From Trametes villosa (Eukaryota; Basidiomycota; Agaricomycetes; Polyporales; Polyporaceae): a stretch of DNA of 64,000 bases. The stretch's first letter is position 1. Every line of letters begins with the position of its first letter. Below the pieces are notes generated by a model. It did no database searches and was not told the origin of the DNA. It saw nothing but the letters and a program-made list of their open reading frames with translations. Shown here in pieces: positions 11,241-22,165 of the stretch. The stretch spans positions 434,001 through 498,000 of the forward strand of contig PUDQ02000056.1 of the NCBI GenBank assembly GCA_002964805.2, written 5' to 3'. Made by a program: the position numbers and the translations under genes.

Positions 11241-12093
11241 CGTCCCCGACGCCCCGAAGCTGTCCCGCCCACTCATTCCTGCTCGCGTCCGCTCCTCATG
11301 CCCGCGCGCATCCCGAGTATCGAGCGACAGATCCCGCGCCCCATCATGTCTTGCTACGCGCCCCTGCCCGTCCCTTCGCTCTGCTGAACTTGCTCGGATG
11401 TACGGGAACCTTCAACATGGATCGTAGCTAAGAGCTGTCAAGTGGGATATCTTTACCGCATAACCTAACCTACGTCTGATCTCTCGTGTTATCCTTTTGC
11501 ATATATCGCGCCTATGCTGTATTGCTTACTTATACCGACCTGCTTGGATGTTGACGGCGTTCGACGAGGAGAGGTAGGGAGAGGCTTGCGGCGCGGGGTC
11601 GGAGTTTGCCGGAGCCCCAGGAACCCTAGGCGCTAATTCTACGGTCTCCTAAGCACGACGGCTTGCTATCCTCCTCCATGTAGCGCACTAGGTCCAGCGC
11701 GTTCTGGTTTCCTGGGGATGCTATCTCTGCCCTCTAGCTGTTTTATTTATGCGACTAGCAGCTTTCAGCCATAAGGCGCGTCGCGGACGACTCATGGCGC
11801 CGACGTTGTACAAGCTCCGTCAAGGGCGTCATACTCGACAACTGTACACGAAGTACTACGGTGAACGCTCTGACAATGCAGGTCTCGCGCCAAACATCAA
11901 CGGGATACGCAAGGGATACTCTCCTCAAACGTTGCGATGTTTCGTTCACAGGTATTGTACAGATTAGCCGGCGTCTCTTCTCCGGCAGCTACTGATTTCT
12001 CCTCGCTTTCTTCAGCACGGAGGACCATGAGCGTCGCGGGAACATACGGCTCTATAAACTCGTTTCCGCGCTCAGCGCCGGCGTCGATGTTCA
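11241..12093. other. intergenic; duplicated flank then unique sequence
   Basis: The stretch 11438-11522 is similar to 1334-1415 and continues the duplication of the DUF6534 downstream region. From about 11525 the similarity to the first module stops and unique sequence begins. No other gene is recognised before the secreted-protein gene. Confidence 0.6.
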
Positions 12094-12376
12094 TTACGGC
12101 GGCGCCACTGCCATGCAGAATCCGTTGCCCGTCTGTGGATGCAACATGAGGAAAGCGCCTTGTGCGAGCCGTTGGGGAACGCACCCCGAAGCATAGGCAT
12201 TCAAAGGTGTAGTCAGGGACCTTGGGACAGTCGGCGCAGTCTCCGTCGGTGGTACAACGGTGCATGCTGTTGTCGCATTGCGGGAGATCGCGGCCCTCGA
12301 GAGAGGTGGGGTTGCACATGGCGACGCCGACATTGGCGAGAGTGAGGGCAATGCTGATGATGGTAGCGAGCTGCAT
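12094..12376 (-). CDS. small secreted cysteine-rich protein (family member 1)
   Basis: Two coding exons, 12185-12376 and 12094-12132 (reverse), separated by a 52-nt GT-AG intron, give 76 residues. There is an N-terminal signal peptide (MQLATIISIALTLANVGVAM). The mature part has the spacing C-x6-C-x5-C-x2-C-x9-C, then one extra Cys, and a last Cys in the second exon. Three genes at 59.6, 61.3 and 63.1 kb share the signal peptide style, the C-x5-C core, an intron just before the final-Cys exon, and a 5'UTR intron (here 12378-12454). A TATA-like GATAAAA lies at 12522-12528 (reverse). The protein is presumably secreted and disulfide-bonded; function is unknown, and an effector-like or cell-wall role is only a guess. 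It sits in sequence inserted into the duplicated DUF6534-HAL2 module. Confidence 0.72.
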
Positions 12377-12529
12377 GCTGTTGGATGCTGGATAGGGCGG
12401 AAGGTCAGGACGCCATCCTTAGACTCGGGTGACAGGTGACTCGGAGTCGCTCACCTATTCTGTGGTGGCCGGGCTGTTCGAGAGGCGGATGTTTCTGCAG
12501 TTCCAGACATCCCCTACTACCTTTTATCC

Positions 12530-13584
12530 CTTCCTCAGCGTCATACCGAGATGCTCACTTCTCGCTCATAGTGGATCGGGCTCTGCACCCCCGTCGTCAT
12601 TGACTCCGAGGAAGGACCCGGGCCGCTGCCAGGCTTCGGCAAGCACCCTTCGAGTATTCGCGCCTTCGCACTGGGCGCTCACGGCTGCTCGCGGACAGCA
12701 TCGGGGCGACCAACTGCTGTTGCTGCGGGTATCGTGCCTCCGTTCGCGTGGTAAGCCGGTGGCTCCTGACTACACGCCCCCATGGACAAAGCGCTGACAG
12801 ACTTGTGACGTCCGGCAGATCTTCTATGCGACTCCAATCGGACATCCCACGTCCCCTCGAACTCAAAGCATACGAACTAGTCATCTACACTCCGCATTAA
12901 GCGGGAGTCTCGTAGTCGCCCGGGCTGATTAGCGTTCACGTTCGACTGGGCTAAGTTGCAGGCGGTTCTACGCGCTACCGCAACGGCGGTCCGTCCCCAA
13001 CACCGGCAAGCGCTCTCTGCCCAAAAGGTGCTAGGTCTTTCGACTTCCCTCAACGTATGCCTCGCTGACTCTTGCGTAGGGCGGGCCTTTCGTCCGCGTA
13101 GTGATAACCTGAATCTCAGCGCGGGCCGCAAACGTGGCGGAACCGCATAGCGAGCGCCGTTAAGCCGCCTACCTATCGGTGTCGGCTCCGTTCCCGAGCT
13201 CGAAGAGTGACGCACCACGCATGCGTCCACTGTCGTCCGAGGCGCGTCGAGCTCGCTTTCTGGGGTACCGGCAGCACTCAGTTGAGCGCCGAAGTGTCCA
13301 AAGGTGCGCCCCGAAACGTCAGCTCCGCCAAAGACCGTTCGTCAGGGTGGAGACAATTTGTTCCATGTTCGCCGCAATGTGACGGGAAGCAAGAGTCGCC
13401 AGTCGAAGCTTGGTACTGAGTACTGAGCGGCCGGCCGAAAGTGTGAGAAGATGTCGATGTTGCGGCGACGGTCGCGTAGCCCCGACAGGACGAGATGGGT
13501 GTAACGGCATAAGTTGTAAGTGAGTACAATCTGAGCCGCACGGGTTAGCTCCGCTTTAGAACTGACTTATGCTTGTGAGATAAG
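12530..13584. other. intergenic, nothing recognised
   Basis: Open frames here are short, overlapping on both strands and without recognisable motifs. No RNA gene or repeat is visible. Confidence 0.55.
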
Positions 13585-14115
13585 GAATTGCTGAGTGTGT
13601 ACCGGGATAATCGCTTGGGCACGACGTCTACAATCGCGCGCCGTTTCGCTGTGGCGATCGCGTTTGGCCGCTTGAGCACCGGTTCCCTTCCGAGAAGTCG
13701 GTCGATGGCGGAGACGCTGAACTTCCTTGGGGGCGTCGAGAAGGCACATGCGAAGCCGAGCTTCAACGAGCGCGTAGCGTGGGCATCACACGCGCGCCGA
13801 CGCGGATGGACATTCAGGCGAAGTACTGTGCGCTCACGCGCGGCGATGGAAGGGCGGATCTGCGCATCCCAACCGACGCGGGGTACAAGGAGAAGATTTG
13901 AGTATGCCAGTGGGTCACCTTTTGACGAGCTGGGATGATCGCTAACTCACGTCCTCAGACCACGCGCTGGGTGCCGTTCTCGTTGAATAAGCGGGCGGCG
14001 TCATCTCCGACGGGCGTGGGGAACCCCTCGACTGCGGGCTTGGGAGGACGCTGGGCGAGAACTGTGGTGTGATGGCTACGAGCAGACCCGCGCATGGTAA
14101 GGTCATTACGCCATA
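13585..14115 (+). pseudogene. 3'(2'),5'-bisphosphate nucleotidase (HAL2/MET22-like) remnant, second copy
   Basis: It parallels the remnant at 1.5-2.0 kb. AETLNFLGGVEKAHAKPSFNERVA (13708-13779, given in pieces in the DNA) is followed by a frame change and deletion, then MDIQAKYCALTRGDG and GYKEKI with a stop (13806-13902). After a gap come HALGAVLVE, an in-frame TAA, AGGVISDGRG, PLDCGLGRTLGENCGVMA (about 13962-14070) and a weak C-terminus. This copy keeps DIQAKYCAL, which the first copy has degraded, so the two decayed independently. The N-terminal half of the enzyme is absent. It is non-functional. Confidence 0.78.
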
Positions 14116-14677
14116 CTGAGGGCGAAGGAGAACGAGCCCGTGGCTCTCTAAGACCTGTGTATATTCATCCACGTTGTCTGTAGCACCACTGTCATCGCGC
14201 GCTCTGCAATAAATGTTTTCGTCTCAGCCATCTCAAGGCTCACGTTATGTGCGTTGCAGGGGTCAACATCACTCTAAGGGTGTGATAGTAAAACCAACTC
14301 CCACTTAAATAATGTCGACGGCCTGCTGTTGAGTCGCAAAGTCGCAGTGAGCGAATTGCGACGCACGAGATTGCAATCGCGAGACCGTTTAATCATATGC
14401 TATACAGTAAGACGTAAGGCGAGCAGCACTGAATCCTTCAAAGCGTCGGAGAAGGGATATTACATAGAAAACGATGCTAAATACATCACTGAGGTGCGAG
14501 TCATACAAGTAGTATCCGGGGAATAGCAAGTACATTTGGAACAAAGGGGTACAGGGAGATCCTGGGCGAGTAGGCGGAGCCATGGAGGCAAACGAGGAAA
14601 TGGACGGAGCAGGGAAACCGACGGGGGTGAGAAGGATTGCGACACGGAGTTGATCGCCTGGCAGAGCATACGTCTGC
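14116..14677. other. intergenic, 3' flank of FunK1 copy 2
   Basis: AT-richer DNA between the HAL2 remnant and the stop codon of the reverse-strand FunK1 gene. No gene is recognised. Confidence 0.6.
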
Positions 14678-17600
14678 TCAAGCACGACCTTTCCCCTTAC
14701 GGGAAACTGTCACGGCGAGGACCTGAGAGTCGGTTTTCGCGCGCTCGGGCTGGGCAATCGCTGACGCCGACGTGCCGCTTGCGGTCTTCGTCCGCTTGTT
14801 GGACATCCGGCTGGTTCCCGTCCCGAACTCGCCCGTCGCACGACCCATGGTAGAGCCCGCGTTCATGATCAAGAGCCTGGCCCTGGGTTCATACCCTATG
14901 AGCTGGTCCTCCCCGCTCACGTCGGTGTCGACCCAGAGCTCCTTCGCGGTGAACTTGATGATGTTCCAGTAGATGTTGAGGACGCGGTCGTGGGTGTTCA
15001 GGAGAGACGCGGTGGTCATAACTTCAGGAGAGAGTTCTGCCACGGTGACCGGTGCTACCTCTTCCTTTCGTTTCCACGTCGCGTCGGGATCCTCGGTGTC
15101 CGAGTCGAAGTCAGATTCTACGTCCGAATCGTCTTCTTGTATGGGCGCGGGTAAGAGCTGAGGCGTGGTCTCGATCTTTGCGACCCGCTGACGTTCCTCG
15201 TTGTGCGCCAGCACTTCGTATCTTGCTCGGAATAGTTCGAGGAGACCGCGGATGAGGCTGTTGATAGGGTTTCCCTCCATGCGGCTCTTCTTCTGGAAGT
15301 GTACCGCCTGGTCGGCGTGCTGGATTCTTCCCATCTGCATGGTAGTCCGCTTCGTTACACTGTTGTGCCTGCCGTCCGCTCCCAGCTGGAATGTGTCGAA
15401 GTACTCGATGACGAAGTCTGCGACATTCTCGATCGTGTGTGGGAGGTACCGCACGGCGTAGTAGAGCATGACATGGAAGAACGACTCGAGTTCGTCCGCA
15501 ATGCTGATGGGGAGCGTCCATCCAGAGGCCACGGAGGCGCACGCCATGAACTGCCATGTTCCCTGCAGTATGCTCAGCCAGTGCCATTGAAGATCTGAGG
15601 ACATACACATACCGTTCTTTCCGGCTGCCTCGCCTTGTCCTCGCCGTCCTTTTGAGCAGGTTTCGCGAGCTCCCAGTCCGTGAGGACGCCGTACCACCTG
15701 ACAACGACCTTCTCCTTCCTGGTCTTGGTCTTGTGATAGCGAGGGATTATGAGGACGTTCCCGGCGCTGATATCCCGATGTAAGAGGCCGAACTTCTTGT
15801 ACGCCAGCTCGTGGGCTAGGGAAAAGCGGCGAAGGAGATCAGCGATCTATGCATACGAGGCGAAAAGGGTGTGCAGCACGACTCACTCCTTATGCAATCG
15901 AACATCAACTCAACGAGCTGCTTCGTGCAGCGGAAGCTGTCGAAAGGGAGGCAGACGTCCTTCACTGCGATTCGGTAGTGAATGTGGTGTCGCAAGGGCG
16001 CGTCCTCAGGCTCTGCCGCCGAGGCGTCGCCCTCGAGAGCCCTGGCAGAAGAGGCGCCATCTCCCGATGACTCGCGACCGCCAACATCGGCTTCCCCGCG
16101 AGCGCGCTTCTTGCTGCTGCCCCTTGCGATCGCTTTGTCGGACGCCGCGGAAACTTGTGGCTGCGCCCGAACGAGCTGACGTGCCTCCTTTCGCTGCTCC
16201 TCCCGCAGCTTGTTCTCGTAGACGGCCGCGAACGCGCGTTGCTCTTTGACGTCGCCGTGGCAAAGGAGCGCAGGAACGATCATCTTCTCTTCGTTCGCGA
16301 ACATCCCGAGGTACGTGCCCTCTGGCTCCACGCCTTCGTAGAACGGCCGCCACGAGTCCTTGAGGAACACGAACCGCCGCGACCGTGCGTCCACCGCGAC
16401 GTAGCCCCGAGTTGCGCGGCCGAACATTGAGGACGATTCGAAGAGCGGCTTCCCGACGAGGAAGACCCGGTTCTCCTTGCCGACACGGAGTTTGTACCGA
16501 GGCCAGCCCGGGGCCAGCGACGCTCTGAACTGGTCCCGCACGTACTTGAAGACATGCTTGTCGCCAGAGATGTCTTCGGTGACGCGCAGGTCGTCGTCCT
16601 CGGCGGGGATAGCCGACTGCTGCTGAGCAGCTGCCCTCGACGCCGCTCTGGTCCGGCCAGACCACGCACCCCCTGAGGCAGACGGAGCGGACGACGGTCC
16701 GGCAACATCGGGAGCGGGTTCCGATGCTGGCCTCGGGAGGTCGTTGATCGTTCCAGGGGTCGGTGCGTCAGCGTCCTCGGAGGCCACGGCAGAGCCGTCC
16801 GCGGCTGAAGGCTCCGGGGCGGCGGTGGAACTTGAAGGCTTGGAGTAGCGGGAGTCCATATACTCGGCGTCCACGCCGGGGTGGGGTAGAGCAAGCTCGT
16901 CCATCAGCTTGTAGGCCGCCGAGTCCTCTGTGAGCATCGTCGCCGTGGGGTCCAGGCCCTGGAGCACGTCGTCGAGTTGAGCAAAGTGCCAGAGAAGCTG
17001 GAGCAGTTTCTCCAAGTTCGTAACGTAGTTGATCTTTCTGGTCACGATGACCCCAGACCGGTCCCATCGCGCGGCGCGGAACTCGTTCCCGATGATGAAG
17101 AGCGAATAGAGGTCGGTGCGGTGTTGGTGGAGGAACGTGTTGTACGCGTACGCGATGAGCTGCGTACGGGCCTTTGTGCGTGATTCGGTTTCAGGCTCGG
17201 GAGACACACCGAGCCTATCGTCCCATGGGTCGTGCTTGGTATCCCCCGCTTTGAACTCCACGAACAGACGACAGTGGGCCCAGTCCGGCCGCTCGTCGGA
17301 AGGGGCATGGCCCTTGGCGTAGAGAGCGGCATCGACCTTCGACTTGGTTTCATCCGACTTGTCTGCCTTGTATCTGGACAGCCGGGCCTCGTAGCCGTTC
17401 GGAAGGCCGAGGTCATTGATTACGTCGACCTACCGCGCACAGGTCAGTGAGGATGGTGCGAAAGGATGGCAAGCGACGACGTACGAGAACTTCCGCGATC
17501 GTGTCCTCCTTCAGCTTGAGCGGTGTGATCCCATCACCGGATTTTCGGTTGAACAGGTTGGCGATTCTGCTCTTAGCCACGTTCAGCTTCTTGGTGGGAA

Positions 17601-17847
17601 TCGCCGTGACGGGTGTAGTGTTGGGGGGAGTGGGGAGGATGTCCTCCATGAAGGTGTCGAACTCGACGAGCACGGTGGTCCCCATGCTTGACTGTCCTTG
17701 CAGAGGGCGATCGAGGCTGGCTTTGGGTGGAAGGATTGTCTGGCCGTGTCTCCTTGGGTCGAAGTTGTGGCCTCTCTGCACCCTGATGGGGCTTTGCTTG
17801 TGGCCGTCAGGTGCGCTGTAGAAGACAGGCGCTGGATGAGCAGACAT
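14678..17847 (-). CDS. FunK1 fungal-type protein kinase (copy 2, intact)
   Basis: Four exons in the same positions as copy 1: 17485-17847, 15887-17429, 15613-15815 and 14678-15562 (reverse). They join to 997 residues without a stop. Key residues: lysine in VFLKDSWR (K478), HRDISAGN (D650), TDWELAK (D682), and ERTGTWQFM at 701-709 with the canonical W. The linker around residues 330-420 is rich in Ser, Ala and Pro. An acidic stretch (about residues 850-870) and a basic, possibly nuclear-targeting C-terminus follow. The start was chosen at the second in-frame ATG (17847), where similarity to copy 1 begins; an ATG at 17898 adds 17 unmatched residues. This is the only complete kinase of the tandem array and the likely parent of the truncated copies at 28.8 and 41.3 kb. 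Confidence 0.9.
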
Positions 17848-17921
17848 GGTAATGAGGATCACCCGCTCCAGGAGGAACGGGGGCAGAGACAACGACATAC
17901 CTAGTGGGAGCGCGACGCAAC

Positions 17922-18002
17922 TTATAGAGATGCGAGAAGGTATGTGGCTAGGTTAGCCACGCAGCGGACCCGGGGGTGGGATAGCGTGGCTCTGGCTAAA
18001 GA
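17922..18002 (-). promoter_or_regulatory. FunK1 copy 2 promoter: TATA and conserved inverted repeat
   Basis: Read on the reverse strand: a TTTAGCCAGAGCCACGC element (17983-17999), the inverted repeat GTGGCTA-acc-TAGCCAC (17944-17960), then CTATAAG (17921-17927) 16 bp further on. The same order and spacing occur before all FunK1 copies. Confidence 0.7.
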
Positions 18003-19384
18003 GCGGGTGCAGGCGCAGCGGCTATACGAACGTGGACAACAAAGAGCTGGTCAGAGTGATGGCAGAGATTAAGGACAATGACTATGCACTTACTCGAGGT
18101 TGCGGTTGAAGGCAAGCAGTTTCAGCGGGCGAGCGTCTCGAGGCGAACTAGGGTGGGATCGCCCAATCGGGACGTTGGCTCGCTCGCCGCAACCTTGACG
18201 CGTGACGTCACTCACACGGTCCCCTCTTGCACTCGTCTCGTCGCCCCGCGCCCGCCGTCGACCGCCCTGCGCCCACACTCGCACGCTCGACTCGCACTCC
18301 TTCCGCCATGCTGCCTCTCGCCGCTCAGTGCTGCGCGCCTCCACGCCATCCCGCCCTCCCATCCAGCCGACCGCATTCCACTCATGCGAATCCTGCCACT
18401 CGTCGGGCACACGCTCAACTAGCTTCACGCAAGCTTCTCGTCCCGCCCGCTGCGAACTCAGCTCGCGGCGTCGCGTTCTTCGCCCTCCTAACGCACATTC
18501 CCTCAACGCCCCTCGCCAGCCTGCCCGCGCATCTACACATACACCCGCAGGCGACCCGTATTGCCACCCCACGTACGCCTGCCAAAGCACGGCCGGAACG
18601 GACTTCAGACGAGGGAGCAACGTGCCTGACCGAATCCGCCCCCCGCACCCGCAAGAACGCGGTCCTCCCATCGCGCTCCTCGACGCCCCGCTTCCACAAG
18701 CTCAGGGAACGTCGAGCAGACGTGTCGCATGCCGCCGTCGTGCGCGCGAAGCCGTCCCATGCGCCGTTTGAGCGGAACTCCCCGTGCACCGCCCATGCCC
18801 CCGCTGCGTCTCCCTCGACGCCCCGACAGTCTCAAGCACACGGTGCAGGCGACGACGGTTCAGGCGCGAGGAGGATGCGATCACGGTCCTGCATGTACGT
18901 CGGCAGCCGCTCCTTGCGAGATCTTCGCTCACGACGCCCAACGTTCACAGCGCCCGCCCGCCCAATCGCACATTATCGCGTCCACGCGCGTCTGGCAAGC
19001 AGGGAAACCCCCGCATACAATGCTTATCGAGGCCCTCGATGTGCCGCCGACGGCTGGCGTCGGGGCATGGGGAATTGATGGACGGACAGTGTTGACGGGG
19101 CACGGCTGCAGGTGCGCCCGTGCAGTCTTCTCACCGCTTGTCCGTCTCACGCCCCGCCCTCGGCACGCCTCCAGTGCGTGCCCAGACTCTTTTCGCCGCC
19201 GCCGTCGCACGCGCACGCGCGCCACGCAGGTCCCGCGCCGCGCAGACGGTCGGCTCTCCCGCCGCCGCCCACGGCCTTCCCGCCGTCCTCCCGCCTCTTC
19301 TCGCCGATGCCCCGCCCCGCCTGTGCTACTGGCGACGCACGCCGGCTAGTACATGCATCGGGTGAGTTTCCGAGCCGTTCGCAC

Positions 19385-22165
19385 GCGATCCGCGCTGACG
19401 GCGTCGAGTTTTCAGGCCGCCCGCGCCCAGAAACCGCGCTACACCGCAGGTACTTACGCTTCCCCGCCACGTTTTGTAATGTAGACACGCCCAATACACA
19501 GACCGGGCTCCCGCACGCGCGTCGGAGCCGTGCACCACCGTCCGGAAGCGCAACAGGCGCTGTGTGCCGCCGCCCGCCGCCCTCGAGGTGGTCGTCCTCG
19601 CGCACGCCTCCACGGCCGCCCCGCGCCCGCCAAAGACAGTCGAAGGGTGCACAAGGCACATATGGACTCGGGTATGCGTTCATGGACGCGTCACCGCCGC
19701 GCCGCGTGTTGCGCTGCGGCCTCGTCGGTACGCCCGCCCCCGCCAAGATGCCCCCCTCCCGCGCCGTCCCCCGCCCGTACCTCCGCCCAAGCACGACGGA
19801 GAGCATGCGCGACCCACTTTAGGCCCGCAGCCGCCGCCCCGGCGCGATCCGCCGCGAAAATGCTCGCGTCGCCTGTGCGCGATTTCATGGGCGTGGCGCT
19901 CACGCGCGCACAGAAACGCGCGCCGCGGCCCGCTCTCGCGTCCTCCCGCCGCGCCCTTGCACAGGCGGGCTCCCCCGGACGTGGGCTATTGCCTGCTGCC
20001 GCCGGGGAGCCCGTGCAGCGAGTTGGGGCGGCGGCCTCCTTGTCGGACCCAGGAGGCGGCCAACCGCGGACACGTCCCCGCCGCCGCCCCACGCCCTCGA
20101 AACGCTCTGTACGCGTTTAGGACGTCCGTACGGCGCCCCTCGAACACGTTTGGCCAGGCGAGACGCGCCCGTCGTCGCGCCGCGCGCTGCGTGGGGCGGG
20201 CCCGCCGCCGACAAGAACGCCGCGTGCGCCGACGTCCCGCCCCCGGAGCGCCGCGCAAACGCCGTTCCCAGGACGTATGCACCGGTGAGCGTATGCATGG
20301 TGAGCCTCGCCGCGATCCGCGGCGAAAAAATTGCGGCTGACCGGGGCTCATTTCATGGGTGCGCCCAGAACGACGGCCGCGCCGCGGGCGGAGTTCGCCA
20401 CCTCCCGCCGCGCCGTTCCGCAGGCCGACTGTGCTCGATGTGGGCGATCGACTCCCGCCGTTTCCGAGCGCGGGAGACGACTTTGAAAATTGGCCTTTTC
20501 GACCGGCTCTCGGGGACGCGAACCGCGCGGACGTCCCCAGCGCCCGCACGTCCACCCGGGACACCTCCAGCGCACTCACGGTGCATCCACGACACCCGTC
20601 CGCCGTCTACGGACGCGCCCCGCGTGCCGCTCGCTGCGCTGTGCCGCCCGCTCACTGGACTCGTGCCCGACAAGAGCTCGCCGTCGGCCGCCAGCCCCCG
20701 CGCGGAACCGCTCGCGAACACGATTCCCGCGACGACAGAGCCAGGGGGCGTGCGCGCTGCGAGTCTCGCGGCAATCCGCGGAGAAAAAATCGCGGCCTCT
20801 CTCGACGGTTTCATGGGTGTGAGCCGGGCGCGGGCAGCGAAACACGCGCCGCGCGCCGGGTTCGCTGTCTCCCGCCGCGCCGTCTCGCAGGGGGGCTCTC
20901 CGGAGCACGGGCTATTGACCTCAGCAGGTCTCAAGCACGGGCGATGAGTTCGAACTTCGAACTTCTCGTCCGGCCCTCTGGGGGGCGAACCGCGCGAACG
21001 CGCCCTGGGCCGGCCCGCCCCTCGGAAACGGCCCGAACGTGCTCTACAAGCATCTCCAACACCCGTCCGCCTCGAACGGACGCACCACGGACGCCGCTCG
21101 CGCCGCGGCGCGGGGTGGTCGCTCAGCTCAAGCTCGGCAAGAATCCGACACCGACGTCCAGCCCCACCACCGAACGCCTCGCAAGCACGCGTGCCAGGAC
21201 GAGGGCACCGGGACGCGTGCTCGCTGTGAGTCTCGCGGCGATCCGGGACGAAAAAGGTCGCATCGACTCCGGGTGGCCTCGAGGGCGCGGACGCCGAAAC
21301 GCGCGCCACCGGCTGTGTACGTTCTCTCCCGCCGCGCCACTTGGCAGGGACGCTGCTCTGCACGCATACTGACGCTCACCGTTGTTTTCTAGCGCGTGCG
21401 ATGAGTTTGAACGTTGTGCTTTCCGACGCTGTGCACCGAGCCGCGGGGACGTCGACGCGTGCACGTCCCCGGGACCGGCCCACTCGTCTCAAACGCCTCG
21501 AACACGTCTAACGGCCATCTGCGACACTCCCCGACACCCACCGATGTGTCACGCCCGGTGCCCGCTTCGCTTTGCGACCCGGGGGAGAGGCACCCACCCA
21601 CGAAGATTCCGGCCTCGGCGTTCGGCCGTTCCCCCGTATGCCTCACGAACTCGGTTTCCGGGACGATCGCACCGGGGAGGGTGTTCGCTGCACGTCTCAC
21701 GGCGATCCGCTGCGAAAAAAAATTGTGTCGGCCTTGGACGGCTTCGAGGGCGCGGATGGCGAACCGCGTGCCGCGGGACGCGTTCGCAGTCTCCCGCGGC
21801 GCCGTTTCGCAGCAAGCCCCCCCTGAGCACATTCCATTGACTGCCGCCACTTTCAACCGCGTGCGAGGAGTTCGAGACTCCTGCTTTCTCGGTGGGGCGG
21901 GGCAGACGGCCGAACACGGAGAAGCACGACGCCGCAGCCCGCGGCGCGAGTCGTCGACCGCCGGATGCGGCAGAGGTGCAAGGCACGCCGCGGACCCGGC
22001 GTACGCAGTGCCTGCTCCAAGCAGCGGCGTACGTCACGAACGGGCGTCGCGAATGCGCAGGTACGCGACCCCTCCTCACTCGGGGCCGCCGAGTACTCAC
22101 CCTCCCGACAGTACATCCGCGTACCTCGCGCCCTGGGGCTGTCCACGCGCCCCTCGCCTCCCCGT
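19385..22165. repeat. ~463-bp degenerate tandem repeat, at least six units
   Basis: A marker of the form GCGATCCGCGGCGAAAAA (often preceded by GTGAGYCTCGCG) recurs at 19385, 19844, 20312, 20771, 21238 and 21702, that is every 459, 468, 459, 467 and 464 bp. Each marker is followed by a TTTCATGGGTG- or GGCTTCGAGGGCGCGGA-type segment, then an ACGCGCGCCGCGG block and a stretch ending in CTCGAACACG-like sequence. Units are strongly diverged from each other but each matches its counterpart in spacer B. Confidence 0.75.
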
